Shown: positions 54,376 to 64,000 of the stretch, one piece after another | Layout of the letters: every line of letters begins with the position of its first letter | How positions within the stretch are numbered: position 1 is the first letter of the stretch | NCBI GenBank assembly: GCA_030144725.1 | Contig: JASKMD010000015.1 | Location: 3,725,425 to 3,789,424 of the forward strand | Reading direction: 5' to 3' | Source: Haematococcus lacustris | Taxonomy: Eukaryota; Chlorophyta; Chlorophyceae; Chlamydomonadales; Haematococcaceae | DNA length: 64,000 bases | The notes under the pieces: model-generated | The model's database searches: none | Told to the model about the DNA's origin: nothing | What the model saw: the letters and a program-made list of their open reading frames with translations, nothing else | Position numbers and translations under genes: made by a program

Positions 54376-54455
54376 AGTCACCCCCTCTTCACTCTTTACT
54401 CTAGGACAAACTTCCAGCCGCAGCCTCACCCATACCAGCCTGCCCAACAGCTGAA

Positions 54456-54609
54456 ATGCCCGACAGCACCTACACCGTCAGCAGCGGCAGCATTGGCGAC
54501 GACGACGACCAGTGCGGCAGTGATAACGACTTCGAGATACCAACATATAACCTTCTTCCGCCTCCGCTAGAGGTCGCAACAGCACGTTTGGCAGCTGCGA
54601 GGCTTGACG
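54456..54609 (+). CDS. Possible first exon of a T4/T5 protein
   Basis: MPDSTYTVSSGSIGDDDDQC...FEIPTYNLLPPPLEVATARLAAARLD, ending at a GTGAGA donor; an intron with CTACTAAC branch-like sequence and GCGCAACAG acceptor follows. T4 has the matching stretch (PPPPLEIATTRRAAARL and its donor) with an internal stop, so the similarity reaches into protein. The next exon frame is uncertain (VEQSGWAAQHRRCSC...). Function unknown; acidic N-termini of this kind occur in transposon proteins. Confidence 0.4.
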
Positions 54610-55189
54610 GTGAGACGCGTTGACGGACCTTAGCGTTGACCCCTGTTGACTTGCATCTTTTGACTACTAACACCACGTCTGTTGCGCAACAGGGTCCCCG
54701 TAGAACAAAGTGGCTGGGCAGCCCAACACCGCCGTTGCAGCTGTCGCAGGAGCTTGGCTGATGCAGATCGCGTGGCTGCGCCGCCAAAACCGGCCTTGCA
54801 GATGCGGCAACGGAGCCTCTCTGGCAAAGTAGGTGAGTCCAAGGTTGCCTTGCAACTATCTTATCGTCGTCCCTCGCAACTGTCTTATCGTGGACCGTAA
54901 CCACTGTGTTGCACCGCCCCGCAGCGACTGCCGAGCAGCAAACGGAGCATGTTGCAAACGAGGACACTGAGCAGGTCCTTGAGAGGTTTCCCGGACATTG
55001 TGGACATGGCAATCCGCAGCAAGGCAGCACAGGCAACCATGATCAAGAATAAGTCTCAGCTGAACACCTGCTACAACACGGAGTCTGTTCTGGACCTCAT
55101 GTTCTCATTGGCATGCCTTGTCATGTCATTGCCTGCATTGCTTGTATTGCCACTCTTATACAAGCAAGACCCTGTTGTTGCTGCTGATG

Positions 55190-56600
55190 ATGATGCCTTG
55201 TTGATGCTGTTGTTGCCCTTCTGCAGCTGCTGCTGCCCTGCTGCTGCTGCTGCCCTGCAGCTGCTGCTGCCCTGCAGCAGCTGCTAATGTTGCTGCTGCC
55301 CTGCTGCTGCTGTTGCTGCCCTGCTGCTGCTGTTGCTGCCCTGCTGCTGCTGCTGCTGCCCGGCTGCTGTTGCTGCTGCCGCCTGGTTGCTGCTACTGCC
55401 CGGCTGCTTCTGCTGCTGCCCGGCTGCTGCTGCTGCTGCCCGGCTGCTGCTGCTGCTGCCCCGCTTCTGCTGCTGCCCGGCTGCTGTTGCTGCTGCCGCC
55501 CCGCTGCTGTCTGCTGCCCGGCTGCTGCTGCTGCCCGGCTGCTGTCTGTTGTTGCCCGGCTGCTGCTGCTGCTGCCCGGCTGCTGCTGCTGCTGCTGCCC
55601 GGCTGCTGCTGCTGCCCGGCTGCTGTTGCTGCTGCCGCCCCGCTGCTGTCTGCTGCCCGGCTGCTGCTGCCGCCCGGCTGCTGTCTGGTGCTGCCCGGCT
55701 GCTGCTGCTGCTGCTGCCCGGCTGCTGCTGCTGCTGCTGCCCGGCTGCTGTTGCTGCCGTCGGCTTCTGCTGCTGCCCGGCTGCTGTTGCTGCTGCCGCC
55801 CTGCTGCTGTCTGCTGCCCGGCTGCTGCTGCTGCTGCCCGGCTGCAGTCTGTTGATGCCCGGCTGCTGCTGCTGCCGCCCTGCTGCTGCTGCTGCTGCCC
55901 GGCTGCTGCTGCTGCTGCCCCGCTTCTGCTGCTGCCCGGCTGCTGTTGCTGCTGCCGCCCCGATGCTGTCTGCTGCCCGGCTGCTGCTGCTGCCCGGCTG
56001 CTGTCTGTTGTTGCCCGGCTGCTGCTGCTGCCCGGCTGCTGTCTGTTGTTGCCCGGCTGCTGCTGCTGCTGCCCGGCTGCTGCTGCTGCCCGGCTGCTGT
56101 TGCTGCTGCCGCCCCGCTGCTGTCTGCTGCCCGGCTGCTGCTGCCGCCCGGCTGCTGTCTGGTGCTGCCCGGCTGCTGCTGCTGCTGCCGCCCGGCTGCT
56201 GCTGCTGCCCGGCTGCTGTTGCTGCTGCCGCCCTGCTGCTGTCTGCTGCCCGGCTGCTGCTGCTGCTGCCCGGCTGCAGTCTGTTGATGCCCGGCTGCTG
56301 CTGCTGCCGCCCTGCTGCTGCTGCTGCTGCCCGGCTGCTGCTGCTGCTGCCCCGCTTCTGCTGCTGCCCGGCTGCTGTTGCTGCTGCCGCCCCGCTGCTG
56401 TCTGCTGCCCGGCTGCTGCTGCTGCCCGGCTGCTGTCTGTTGTTGCCCGGCTGCTGCTGCTGCTGCCCGGCTGCTGCTGCTGCTGCTGCCCGGCTGCTGC
56501 TGCTGCCCGGCTGCTGCTGCTGCCTCCCTTCTGTTGCTGCTGCCGCCCTGCTGTTGCTGCTGCCCGGCTGCTGCTGCTGCCGCTGTTGCTGGCCTGGCGG
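55190..56600. repeat. CTG-rich minisatellite of T5 (GCTGCTGCTGCCCGGCTGCT)
   Basis: About 1.4 kb of CTGCTG runs with CCCGGCTGCTG, TGCCGCCC and TCTGTTG variants in a 300-450 bp higher-order pattern (the block ..CTGTTGATGCCCGG.. recurs near 55850 and 56280). Every frame is open; the poly-Gln/Ala/Cys frames are artefacts unless expression is shown. Confidence 0.95.
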
Positions 56601-57000
56601 TGCCCCTGACAGCGGTGCCCCTGGCAGTTGGCCCGGCGGCGGTGCCACTGACAGTTGGCCAGGCTGCGGTGCCCCTGGCAGTTGGCCCGGCTCCTCCTGG
56701 CATCATGCCGGCTCATACCCTTGCCGCTCCCTGGATACCCCAATGCACCATGGATTGATCTGCAAGCAACGCAACGCCTAGATGATTTCCACGCCCACCA
56801 AACAGCTGGCAAGCCTCTGAAGATGAAGCTTTTGGCAGCTGCTGCCGCTATCTAGGGTTACTATAATTACATGGTTCGCGGGCTGTAGAGCGCCGGCAAG
56901 TAAGAGTTTTACCGGCCGACATTGCTTGTAATTGCTGTGCTTGCTGTAATTGCCCGTGTCTGTTCAACATAAACGTATAAATCACCAATTACGACAATAT
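56601..57000. other. T5 right interior
   Basis: Short GGCAGTTGGCCCGGC repeats (56590-56700), then unique DNA with no gene recognised, up to the right inverted end. Confidence 0.4.
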
Positions 57001-57034
57001 AACAATAAATTATTCTCCCGTAATGTATAGGGAT

Positions 57035-58824
57035 ACGTCTGTACTGTGGCAGCTGGAATGCGTGACAACGGATCAGCGGGATTAGATATACCAGGTAAGT
57101 ACTCAATGGTATATGAGAAGCGGGCCAGGAATTCCATCCATCTAGTCTGCCTGCGTGAGAGTATGTTTTGAGTGGGCAGAGAGATGAGTGGCCGGTGATC
57201 TGTGTACAGAGTGAATGGTACCCCTTCAAGGTAGCACCTCCACTGTTGACACGCAGATACCAATGCCAGCAGTTCCTGTTCGCCCGTGGTGTAATTAACC
57301 TCAGCAGGGATTAATTTCCTGGAGTAATACGCCAACGGGTAGCCATCCTGCATCAGGACTGCACCGATGCCCTCAAGGGACGCATCGCAGTGCATCTGGA
57401 AGGGTTTGCTGTGATCAGGAAGCTTGAGCATAGGCACATTAGCAATGGCCTGCTTCAAGGCATTGAATGCATCCAGCTCAGCCTGAGGCCATGACTTCCA
57501 AGGGAACGAGTCCTTCTTGGGGCCAGTCAGGTTTGTGAGGGGTGCAGCAATGGTGCTAAAATTATGTACGAATTTACGGACATAATTAGCAGCGCCCAGG
57601 AAAGACTGCAGAGTTTTGAGGCTTGTAGGGACAGGCCAGTTAGAGATGGCAGTAACTTTACAAGGGTCGACAGATATACCCTGAGCACTTATGAAGTGGC
57701 CCAGGAACATCAGTGTTCGTTTCATAAATTCACATTTAGATAACTTAGCATAGAATTTATTCTTACGCAGTAAGTCAAATACACGTCTGAGGTGGACTAG
57801 GTGCTGCTCAGTGTTCTCGGACATCACTAGGATATCATCGAGGTACACGAGTGCACAGTCATTGATCACCTCAGCAAATGCTTCATTCATTACACGTTGG
57901 AACGTGGCAGGAGCATTTGTCAGGCCAAAACACAGTACCTTGAATTGGTAGTGTCCCTCAGGTGTCCTAAACGCAGTTTTAGGGACATCCTCAGCCGGGA
58001 TGCGGATCTGGTGATAACCAGCCTGCAAGTCAAGGGAGGAGAACACAGTTTTTCCTGCGAGCTGATCAAACAGATCATCAATGCGTGGCAAAGGATACTG
58101 GTCCCTGATTGTAATTTTATTGAGCTGGCGGTAATCAATGCACATGCGCAGCTCACCTGATTTCTTCTGGACAAACAGCACTGGTGCAGCAAAGGGAGAG
58201 GAGCTGGGCTCTATCAGGCCTTTGGCAAGGAGACCAGTGATCTGTCTACGCAGTTCATCATGCTCAGGTTTGGACATCCTATAGCTGGGCCTAGCTGGAG
58301 GCTTAGCATCAGGCTGCAAGGGGATGGAGTGCCCTACTGCACGCTCTGGTGGGAGTCCGGTGATAGGTTCGAATACGTCAGAGTATTCATCAAGCAGAGC
58401 TTGGAGGTGCTGTCTATGGGCAGGTGATACATCTGCTGGCAAGGTAAGGTCTTCCAAAGACACCATAGCAACCATAGCAGAACCCCCTTTACACAACCAT
58501 CTGGCTGCTTGCTTAGCTGTCACAAAGGCCTTTGGGTTGGCTTTTGACACAGCAGCAAGTACAGCAGCAGGTGGGCGGGGCAGTGAGTGGGTGGACCCAG
58601 GTGGCCTGTTGGCAACACACTGGCCAGCAGCACTCATGTCACCTGTGTGTGGATGCAAGGTTGTGTTACCTTGGGCAGTGCGCAGGGTAAGGGTCTGGTC
58701 GACGTAGTCGATTAAGGCCCCCTGCACAGACAGCCAGTCAGCACCCAGGAGCACGTCATAAGCATGAACAAGGTCAGGCATGACAGTCAACAGACACATG
58801 CAGCTAAAGCTGGCAATGTGCAAC
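57035..58824 (-). pseudogene. gypsy-2 Pol: rest of protease, RT and RNase H
   Basis: Open frame of about 600 residues, SFSCMCLLTVMPDLVHAYDVLLGADWL through RT (VFSSLDLQAGYHQIRIP, ALVYLDDILVMSE) and RNase H (MHCDASLEGIGAVL, YTDHRPLISLPTQ) to LPGISNPADPLSRIPAATVQT, where T5 begins. Very close to gypsy-1 in order and motifs. The frame is intact, so decay is recent or limited to other segments. Confidence 0.92.
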
Positions 58825-60727
58825 TATGCCAGGTGCGATGTCGCAGTCGTACACTATGCCAGGTGCGATGTCGCAGTGCGGTGCAGCCGCCAATTTCGTG
58901 GCAGCAGTCATGCAACACTAGTCGCGCTTCATCTATATGGCGTCACGTTCCAACACATTCATGTTGCCTGCCTGATTGCAGATGAGCGTCGTGGGTGCGT
59001 CCTTCATCAGTGTGGTGGGTGCTCTTGTGCCCATGTCCCCTTGTGCGCATGTTGTTGTTGTGCAGGGGTGCAGCAGCCTCTTGGCAGTGGTGTGGCAATG
59101 GAGCAGTGGTGCAAGCCAGGATCAGCAGCCACGAGGCCGTAGCAGCTTGGTGGCAGCCAATTTACATGCGGGAGCCAGCTGACATGCAGCAGCCAGACTC
59201 CAGCCTAAATGATCGCAGTAGTTGGATGTGATGTATGTAGGTGGATGTAGCAAACACGGAGAAGGTTATTTGTGCTTGTGTTAGACACTGCTGTAAGCAT
59301 CATGCACGTTCCTACAATCCCTGCGTCTGCCCCTGCACTCGACCCTACACTCGAGCCCTGCATTCGTCCCTGCACTCGTCCCTGGATTCGTCCCTGCACT
59401 CGAGCCCTGCATTCGTCCCTGCACTCGTCCCTGCATCCGTCCCTGCATCCGTCCCTGCATCCGTCCCTGCACTCGAGCCCTGCATTCGTCCTTGCATCCA
59501 TCCCTGCATTCGTCCCTGCACTCGAGCCCTGCATTCGTCCCTGCATTCGTCCCTGCATTCGTCCCTGCGTCCGTCCCTGCGTCCGTCCCTGCGTCCGTCC
59601 CTGCGTCCGTCCCTGCGTCCATCCCTGCGTCCGTCCCTGCGTCCGTCCCTGCGTCCGTCCCTGCGTCCGTCCCTGCGTCCGTCCCTGCGTCCGTCCCTGC
59701 GTACACTCGACGGGCCGCCGAGCCTCCGCCTTTGACTTTTTTGACCTGATTTCTTTTGCGCTGGGTTCTTTACATTACACGCTACCAGCGTGCTAAGTTT
59801 CAGCCCGATCGGACAAGGTCGGCCAAAGTGCAGGGACGCACGCACGGACGAATGTCTACGACGCGCGTCCCTGCATCCGTCCCTGCGTCGGTCCCTTTGT
59901 CCCTGCATTTGTCCCTGCATTCGTCCCTGCGTCCGTCCCTGCGTCCGTCCCTGCGTCCGTCCCTGCGTCCGTCCCTGCGTCCGTCCCTGCGTCCGTCCCT
60001 GCGTCCGTCCCTGCGTCCGTCCCTGCATACACTCGACGGGCCGCCGAGCCTCCGCCTTTGACTTTTTTGACCTGATTTCTTTTGCGCTGAGTTCCTTACA
60101 TCACACGCTACCAGCGTGCTAAGTTTCAGCCCGATCGGACAAGGTCGGCCAAAGTGCAGGGACGCACGCAGGGACGAATGTCTACGACGCGCGTCCCTGC
60201 ATCCGTCCCTGCGTCGGTCCCTTTGTCCCTGCATTTGTCCCTGCGACCGTCCCTGCGTCCGTCCCTGCGTCCGTCCCTGCGTCCGTCCCTGCGTACACTC
60301 GACGGGCCGCCGAGCCTCCGCCTTTGACTTTTTTGACTTGATTTCTTTTGCGCTGAGTTCTTTACACCACAAGCTAACAGCGTGCTAAGTTTCAGCCCGA
60401 TCGGACAAGGTCGGTCATCCCTGCACTCGTCCCTGCACCCCCCCCTCCATCCCTGCATTCGTCCCTGCACCCCCAACTCATCCCTGCATTCGTCCCTGCA
60501 CCCCCCCTTCCATCCCTGCACTCGTCCCTGCGCCCCCCCCTCCATCCCTGCATCCGTCCCTGCGTGAACGCCACGGGCCGCCCAGCCTCTGTCTTTGATT
60601 TTTTTGACCTGATTCTTTTTGGGGTGGACTCCTTACATCACAAGCTACCAACTGGCTGAATTTCAGCCCAAACGGACAAGGTCGACAAAAGCGCAGGGAG
60701 AAACGCAGGGACTAATTTGTAGGAGTG
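58825..60727. mobile_element. T7: insertion in gypsy-2 protease flanked by an 18 bp duplication
   Basis: AAGCTGGCAATGTGCAAC occurs at 58807-58824 and 60728-60745; deleting one copy plus the insert restores the pol reading. The right tip GGGACTAATTTGTAGGAGTG equals the MITE tip at 25183. A degenerate left partner, CACGTTCCTACAATCCCTGC, lies at 59305, so a CACTC-type element of about 1.4 kb may sit in a larger insertion. The first 480 bp (58825-59304) are unique apart from a 30 bp duplication (TATGCCAGGTGCGATGTCGC). No gene. Confidence 0.7.
59325..60570. repeat. GTCCCTGCGTCC minisatellite of T7 with 300 bp higher-order unit
   Basis: 12 bp units (TCCCTGCGTCCG, TCCCTGCACTCG) form blocks separated by a conserved spacer containing TTTGACTTTTTTGACCTGAT and CAGCCCGATCGGACAAGG, seen near 59730, 60060, 60330 and, degenerate, 60590. 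Long frames ([10 protein letters not shown].., [10 protein letters not shown]..) are artefacts. Confidence 0.93.
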
Positions 60728-61185
60728 AAGCTGGCAATGTGCAACAGTACCTTGACATAGTGCTCACAGGTCACAGGTTGATTGTTTGCAACATCAAACC
60801 TAAGTGACACAGGATAGGTATAGATAGGAATACCATGCAGCTGAACATAGCTAGCACTAATGAACGATGCGTCAGCACCACCATCAGCTAACATATGGCA
60901 GACATGGCTGTCAATGGTGCCAGTAAACTGGAACCTTACCTTGTTGTCTTGTCCAGCAACCCCCAGGATAACTTGGGACGGCAGCATGGGGCAACAAAGG
61001 GCTGTCTTACATGATACCACATGACTCAAGCATGGGTCAGCAGCCTCACAACAAAAACCAGCACATCCAGCTGCCAACATAGCAGTCTGCTCAGGCTTTG
61101 AATCAGACACCGGCACAGCACACTTGCAGTTGTCCACAGCACTCATGGCAGGACCCTGTGGCTTAGGTTTGTTGTTGGCAGGCAA
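60728..61185 (-). pseudogene. gypsy-2 Pol leader and protease N-terminus
   Basis: Cys-rich leader (DNCKCAVPVSDSKPEQ...CAGFCCEAADPCLSHVVSCKTALCC), then VAGQDNKVRFQFTGTIDSHVCHMLADGGADASFISASYV with the DGGA active site as in gypsy-1. T7 cuts it after VLLHIAS; it resumes at 58824. Shows what the gypsy-1 region under T4 should look like. Confidence 0.88.
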
Positions 61186-61299
61186 TGAAACACAGAGTGC
61201 ATCAGTCTGCTTCTCAGGCTGTGTGCAGGCAACAGCAGCACAGTTGCATGCAGCAGACAGTTGATCAGGCTCAGCAGTTGTTGCTACCGCAGCACAGGA

Positions 61300-61645
61300 A
61301 CAGCACCTGCCTGGCTGGGCAACACCCTATTTGGCATTAGCAGTGGCCAGCTTGCCCTTGCCCTGCCCCTTATCATCATCATCTGGGCGGCTGCGCTTCT
61401 GAGGCACATTGGCCCCAGCAGGTGGCCTAGAATAGCCTGACTGTTCACGGGCCTGCTAGGGGCACTGAGGCTTCAGGTGATCAGGAGAGTAACAGTGGTG
61501 GCAATACTGGCCAGGCTTGACAGCCGTGGCAGCAGCAGCGGCAGCACCAGCTTTCTTGCCAGCAGCAGCAGGGGGTGGCCCAGGCCGCATGCCACCACGC
61601 CTGGGCGCAGTGCGGCCAGCAGGACGAGGAGCAGCAAATGCAGGT
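61300..61645 (-). pseudogene. gypsy-2 Gag C-terminus with zinc knuckle
   Basis: RPGVVACGL..frame region and VKPGQYCHHCYSPDHLKPQCP, a CX2CX4HX4C knuckle, followed at once by TAG where gypsy-1 reads on, then basic RSRPDDDDKGQGKGKLATANAK. The upstream (N-terminal) gag ends abruptly near 61640, one step before a splice acceptor of the next gene. Confidence 0.75.
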
Positions 61646-64000
61646 GACCACCTTCACGACAGAGGGCAGCAACGCAGCTGCAGCAGCTATGGTCTTCTGC
61701 GCTATGGACGGCTCCAGCCTGGAGACTGACAGCGACCTGCGTCGCCACTCAGTAGTGCTTCTGAGGGCAGGCAGCAAGCAGGACCAGATCAACGTGCTCT
61801 CGGCACTGCTATGCAAGGCGGAGTGGGAAGGGCTGCACGCAGGGCTACCGCGGCACATGATTGGCCCTGTGCCGCAGAAGGAGAGACCCAGACCGCCAGT
61901 TCTCTTCTCCTCCATTGTGGGGGAGGAGGAGCGTGATAGCGTCGGCATCAACCGCGACCTCACAGGGCTCAACTACATCTCTGGACTGGACTTCTTCGTG
62001 CTGCGCTCAGTCTGCGCCACTGCAGAAGACTGCCAGCTGCAGTATGTCCGCAACGCCAATGCCCTCTCCTCACTCTACACTACGGGCATGCAATACATGC
62101 TCCTTGCGTGGCTTGCCAGGGACAACACCAACTGCACCATGGCACCTGAGGTCATCCGGGCGGGCTCCCATCTGCCGCCCACCCAGCTACCCAGAGCCGC
62201 CCCTCGTACGGGCCTGGGCCTTAGCTTGCGGCTGGTAGCGGCACAAGCCCAGCTACAGGATCCCAGCGCTGCTATTCCCACCAGGCCTCCCTCCACCTCC
62301 GCAGGCACCTCCCAGACCCTGCGCCCCCCCGCTGGCAGCAGGCCTTACACAGCAGGCAGAGGACAGCCTGCAATTGGAGGCAGAGGACAACCCCAGCTAG
62401 GAGCTGGTAATAGCCGAGGACCCTCCCCAACTGGGGGCCGCGGCAAGGGGGACCCTGCTGGAAGCCAGGGCAACAGATCGAGCAGGGGGAGCAGCGGAAG
62501 CATCAGCGACTTCGACGAGCTTGCCATTACAGCGGGCATCATCCCCTCTCTACCCCATCACCACCAACATCCCACCACCAACTAACCATACTACCACCAG
62601 GTGGACTTACGATAGTAAGAGTAGCCACCCACAGCAATGTATTAACAATACGATGATGACCTGCCTTGAACCTTGCAGGCCCCTGCACCAAGCAAAGCAC
62701 CGGCCAATGACCCGAAACACCCACAGGTGCACGAGACATCTGGCCAAAACCCACCAGGTATGCTGCCCACCCACCCCCCCTTGCCATACCTTCTCACATA
62801 CACACTCACAACACTATCACCAAATCAACTACATGGTGGCCCACATAACCCTCACCCACTGCCATGATGCAGGGAATGAAGTGGTCAAAGGCAAAGTATG
62901 GGGGGACTCGCTGGCACGCAAACTGGCCGCTAGCAGCCATGCCCCGCTGGTAAGCATGACCACCACACACTTGCGCCAGGCTGACCATACAACTGGCCCG
63001 ACACCACAACACACTATAGGGAGCTCCAGCCACAATGGATGGACCAAAAGGCACAGCCCTTGTGACCAATGCAGGTGGCACCGGACAGTGCGGAGCGATC
63101 GGCACAGCGCCTGTGCCGGGGACTGGAGGGCCCCATTGGAAATCACGGCCTGGCGGGCGGGAGTATGCCAGGTACCTCTCCACACGCAGCCGGCATGCCT
63201 GCAAACAGATCCTCACCACCCACACCACACATGCAGTCAACCCAACACTCTAACCCACCACCACCCCGATCTACACCACCTCACCGCAGGGGAGAAGACG
63301 GTGGAGGACCAGAGCACAGGCTCAGCGCCCCCTGTGAATGGGATCACTAACCCGGTAAGGGACCATGGCAGCCCCCAGACCCAGCACCCAATACAGCTGC
63401 TGATAGGAACAACACACCAACCCTGCATATGGGCTGAGCACCTCTTCACCCAAACGGACCCCACTACCTGCTGCCCACACAGGTACCCCACATCCAACCT
63501 GGCGCCACAGGTGGTAATGGGGAAGGATACCCACCCCTACCGCAACACAATGCCGACCTGCCAGGTAGACCAAGACTGCCAAGAGTGGTACCCTGCCACA
63601 CACCATCACCATGACAAACACACCAACATGAACTCATGGCGAGACCTGCATGGTGCCGCAGACGCCGTTGGGGGCATGATGTGGAGCAACCCTGTCGCGC
63701 ATGGAGAAGCGGCCGCCATGAGGGGCCCGCAGGTCGGAAATGGTTCCCCTGTCAAATCTGGTTATGCTGTGATATCTCTGACCTGCCTTAACTCGGATCA
63801 CCACCACTGCAGGTTGCGCCATACAGCGCCGAGCGTCTGGCATACCGGCCAAACAGAGGTCTGGAGCGTCCTGCCAGCAGCCGCAACTTGGGACAGCGAC
63901 TCCTGGAGGCCACAGGTGCTGACTCAACTTATACAGGGCTACAACACAGTCAATCAACAAAGGTACAGCTGGTATCCCCACATGACGCCTCCTCTATACA
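61646..64000 (+). CDS. Unrecognised multi-exon gene, both ends missing
   Basis: Exons with matching phases: from 61646 (after ATGCAG) to at most 62585, 62679-62757, 62873-62949, 63075-63171, 63290-63354, 63483-63510, 63662-63732, 63813-63915, then on past the edge. The first exon has a globular part, VTTFTTEGSNAAAAAMVFCAMDGSSLETDSDLRRHSVVLLRAGSKQDQINVLSALLCKAEWEGL...GLDFFVLRSVCATAEDCQLQYVRNANALSSLYTTGMQY, then a Gly/Arg/Pro-rich tail; its 3' donor is unclear. Two later exons share VAPxSAERxAxRxxRGLExP. No known domain, signal peptide or membrane span seen. It could be a host gene cut on its 5' side by gypsy-2, or a gene of another transposon. Confidence 0.6.

Larger units (their letters stand above)
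53969..57034 (+). mobile_element. T5: foldback-ended DNA transposon, relative of T4, in gypsy-2 pol
   Basis: The left about 165 bp nearly equal T4's left end. Inside it ATCCCTATACATTACGGG (54134-54151) has an exact inverted copy at the right end (57017-57034). In T4 the same pair reads CCCTTT instead of CCCTAT, so each pair co-varies, as true inverted ends do. AC flanks both sides. Contents: about 30 bp tandem repeats, a possible exon at 54456 and a large CTG/CCGG array. No transposase domain recognised. Confidence 0.75.
45919..61645 (-). mobile_element. gypsy-2: Ty3 chromovirus, decayed and split by three insertions
   Basis: Minus-strand order: gag C-terminus (61300-61645), protease (60728-61185), T7, protease to RNase H (57035-58824), T5, integrase (52898-53968), T3, integrase C-terminus with chromodomain (46441-47054), polypurine tract, LTR (45919-46155). 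No 5' LTR or gag N-terminus in the window. Joining across the insertions gives a continuous pol like gypsy-1. It also has a frameshift and a stop in the integrase and a stop in gag. Confidence 0.85.

Noticed and set aside
55121..56812. Gln/Ala/Ser-rich open frames up to 563 residues (poly-Q-like protein)
   Set aside because: CTG/CAG minisatellite open in all six frames; no start context or splice support.
59241..60061. RPC/RDG-repeat proteins
   Set aside because: 12 bp GTCCCTGCGTCC repeat inside transposon T7.
45288..61645. gypsy-2 as a circularly permuted one-LTR circle (gag C-terminus at one end, gag N-part at the other, sharing about 38 bp)
   Set aside because: The LTR would then be followed by a primer-binding site and gag start, but it abuts the middle of gag. 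Nested insertion into a sister copy is simpler.

Overview
The window reads as nuclear DNA of a chlorophyte green alga. The genes are intron-dense and GC-rich, introns are short with GTGAGT-type donors (two are GC-AG), TGTAA poly-A signals appear, and the DNA is full of Ty3 chromoviruses, CACT-ended DNA transposons and minisatellites. A volvocalean such as Haematococcus is my guess from the minisatellite style. I did not test it.

Layout. (1) 109-6555 (+): the 3' part of a kinesin-7/NACK-type gene, 19 exons in phase. (2) 6.9-19.3 kb: LINE fragments interrupted by an 8.4 kb Ty3 element (gypsy-1, 7941-16365, - strand) with identical 230 bp LTRs and a CCTAG target duplication. A foldback-ended DNA transposon (T4) sits inside its pol. 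(3) 20.1-45.3 kb: transposon T1, with 118 bp inverted ends and subterminal arrays of the palindrome AACCAGTACTGGTT. A 20.45 kb transposon T2 (24124-44577) is nested in its right-hand array at the TA of one palindrome. T2 starts CACTCG, ends CGAGTG and has a TA duplication. It carries three genes: a 2OG-Fe(II) dioxygenase (-), an Ala/Lys-rich protein 'X' (-), and a 1215-residue En/Spm-like transposase (+). Inverted arrays built on AGGACCCTGTACAGGGTCCT flank these genes. A truncated Ty3 copy (gypsy-4) sits in gene X and a 345 bp MITE sits in an array. (4) 45.3-61.6 kb: gypsy-2, a decayed Ty3 element on the - strand, split by T3 (47057-52895; CACTCACA ends, TA duplication), T5 (a relative of T4) and T7 (flanked by an 18 bp duplication). 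(5) 61.6 kb to the right edge (+): an unrecognised gene of many small in-phase exons.

The main observation is a family of CACTC-ended transposons. They combine a transposase, a possible DNA-modifying dioxygenase and very long subterminal arrays of perfect palindromes. In En/Spm elements the subterminal repeats bind the element's own protein in a methylation-sensitive way, so a linked dioxygenase could act on the element's own ends; that is inference. Most long open frames in the arrays are artefacts of repeat-unit length, not genes. Exon boundaries were placed by eye from splice motifs, phase and protein continuity.
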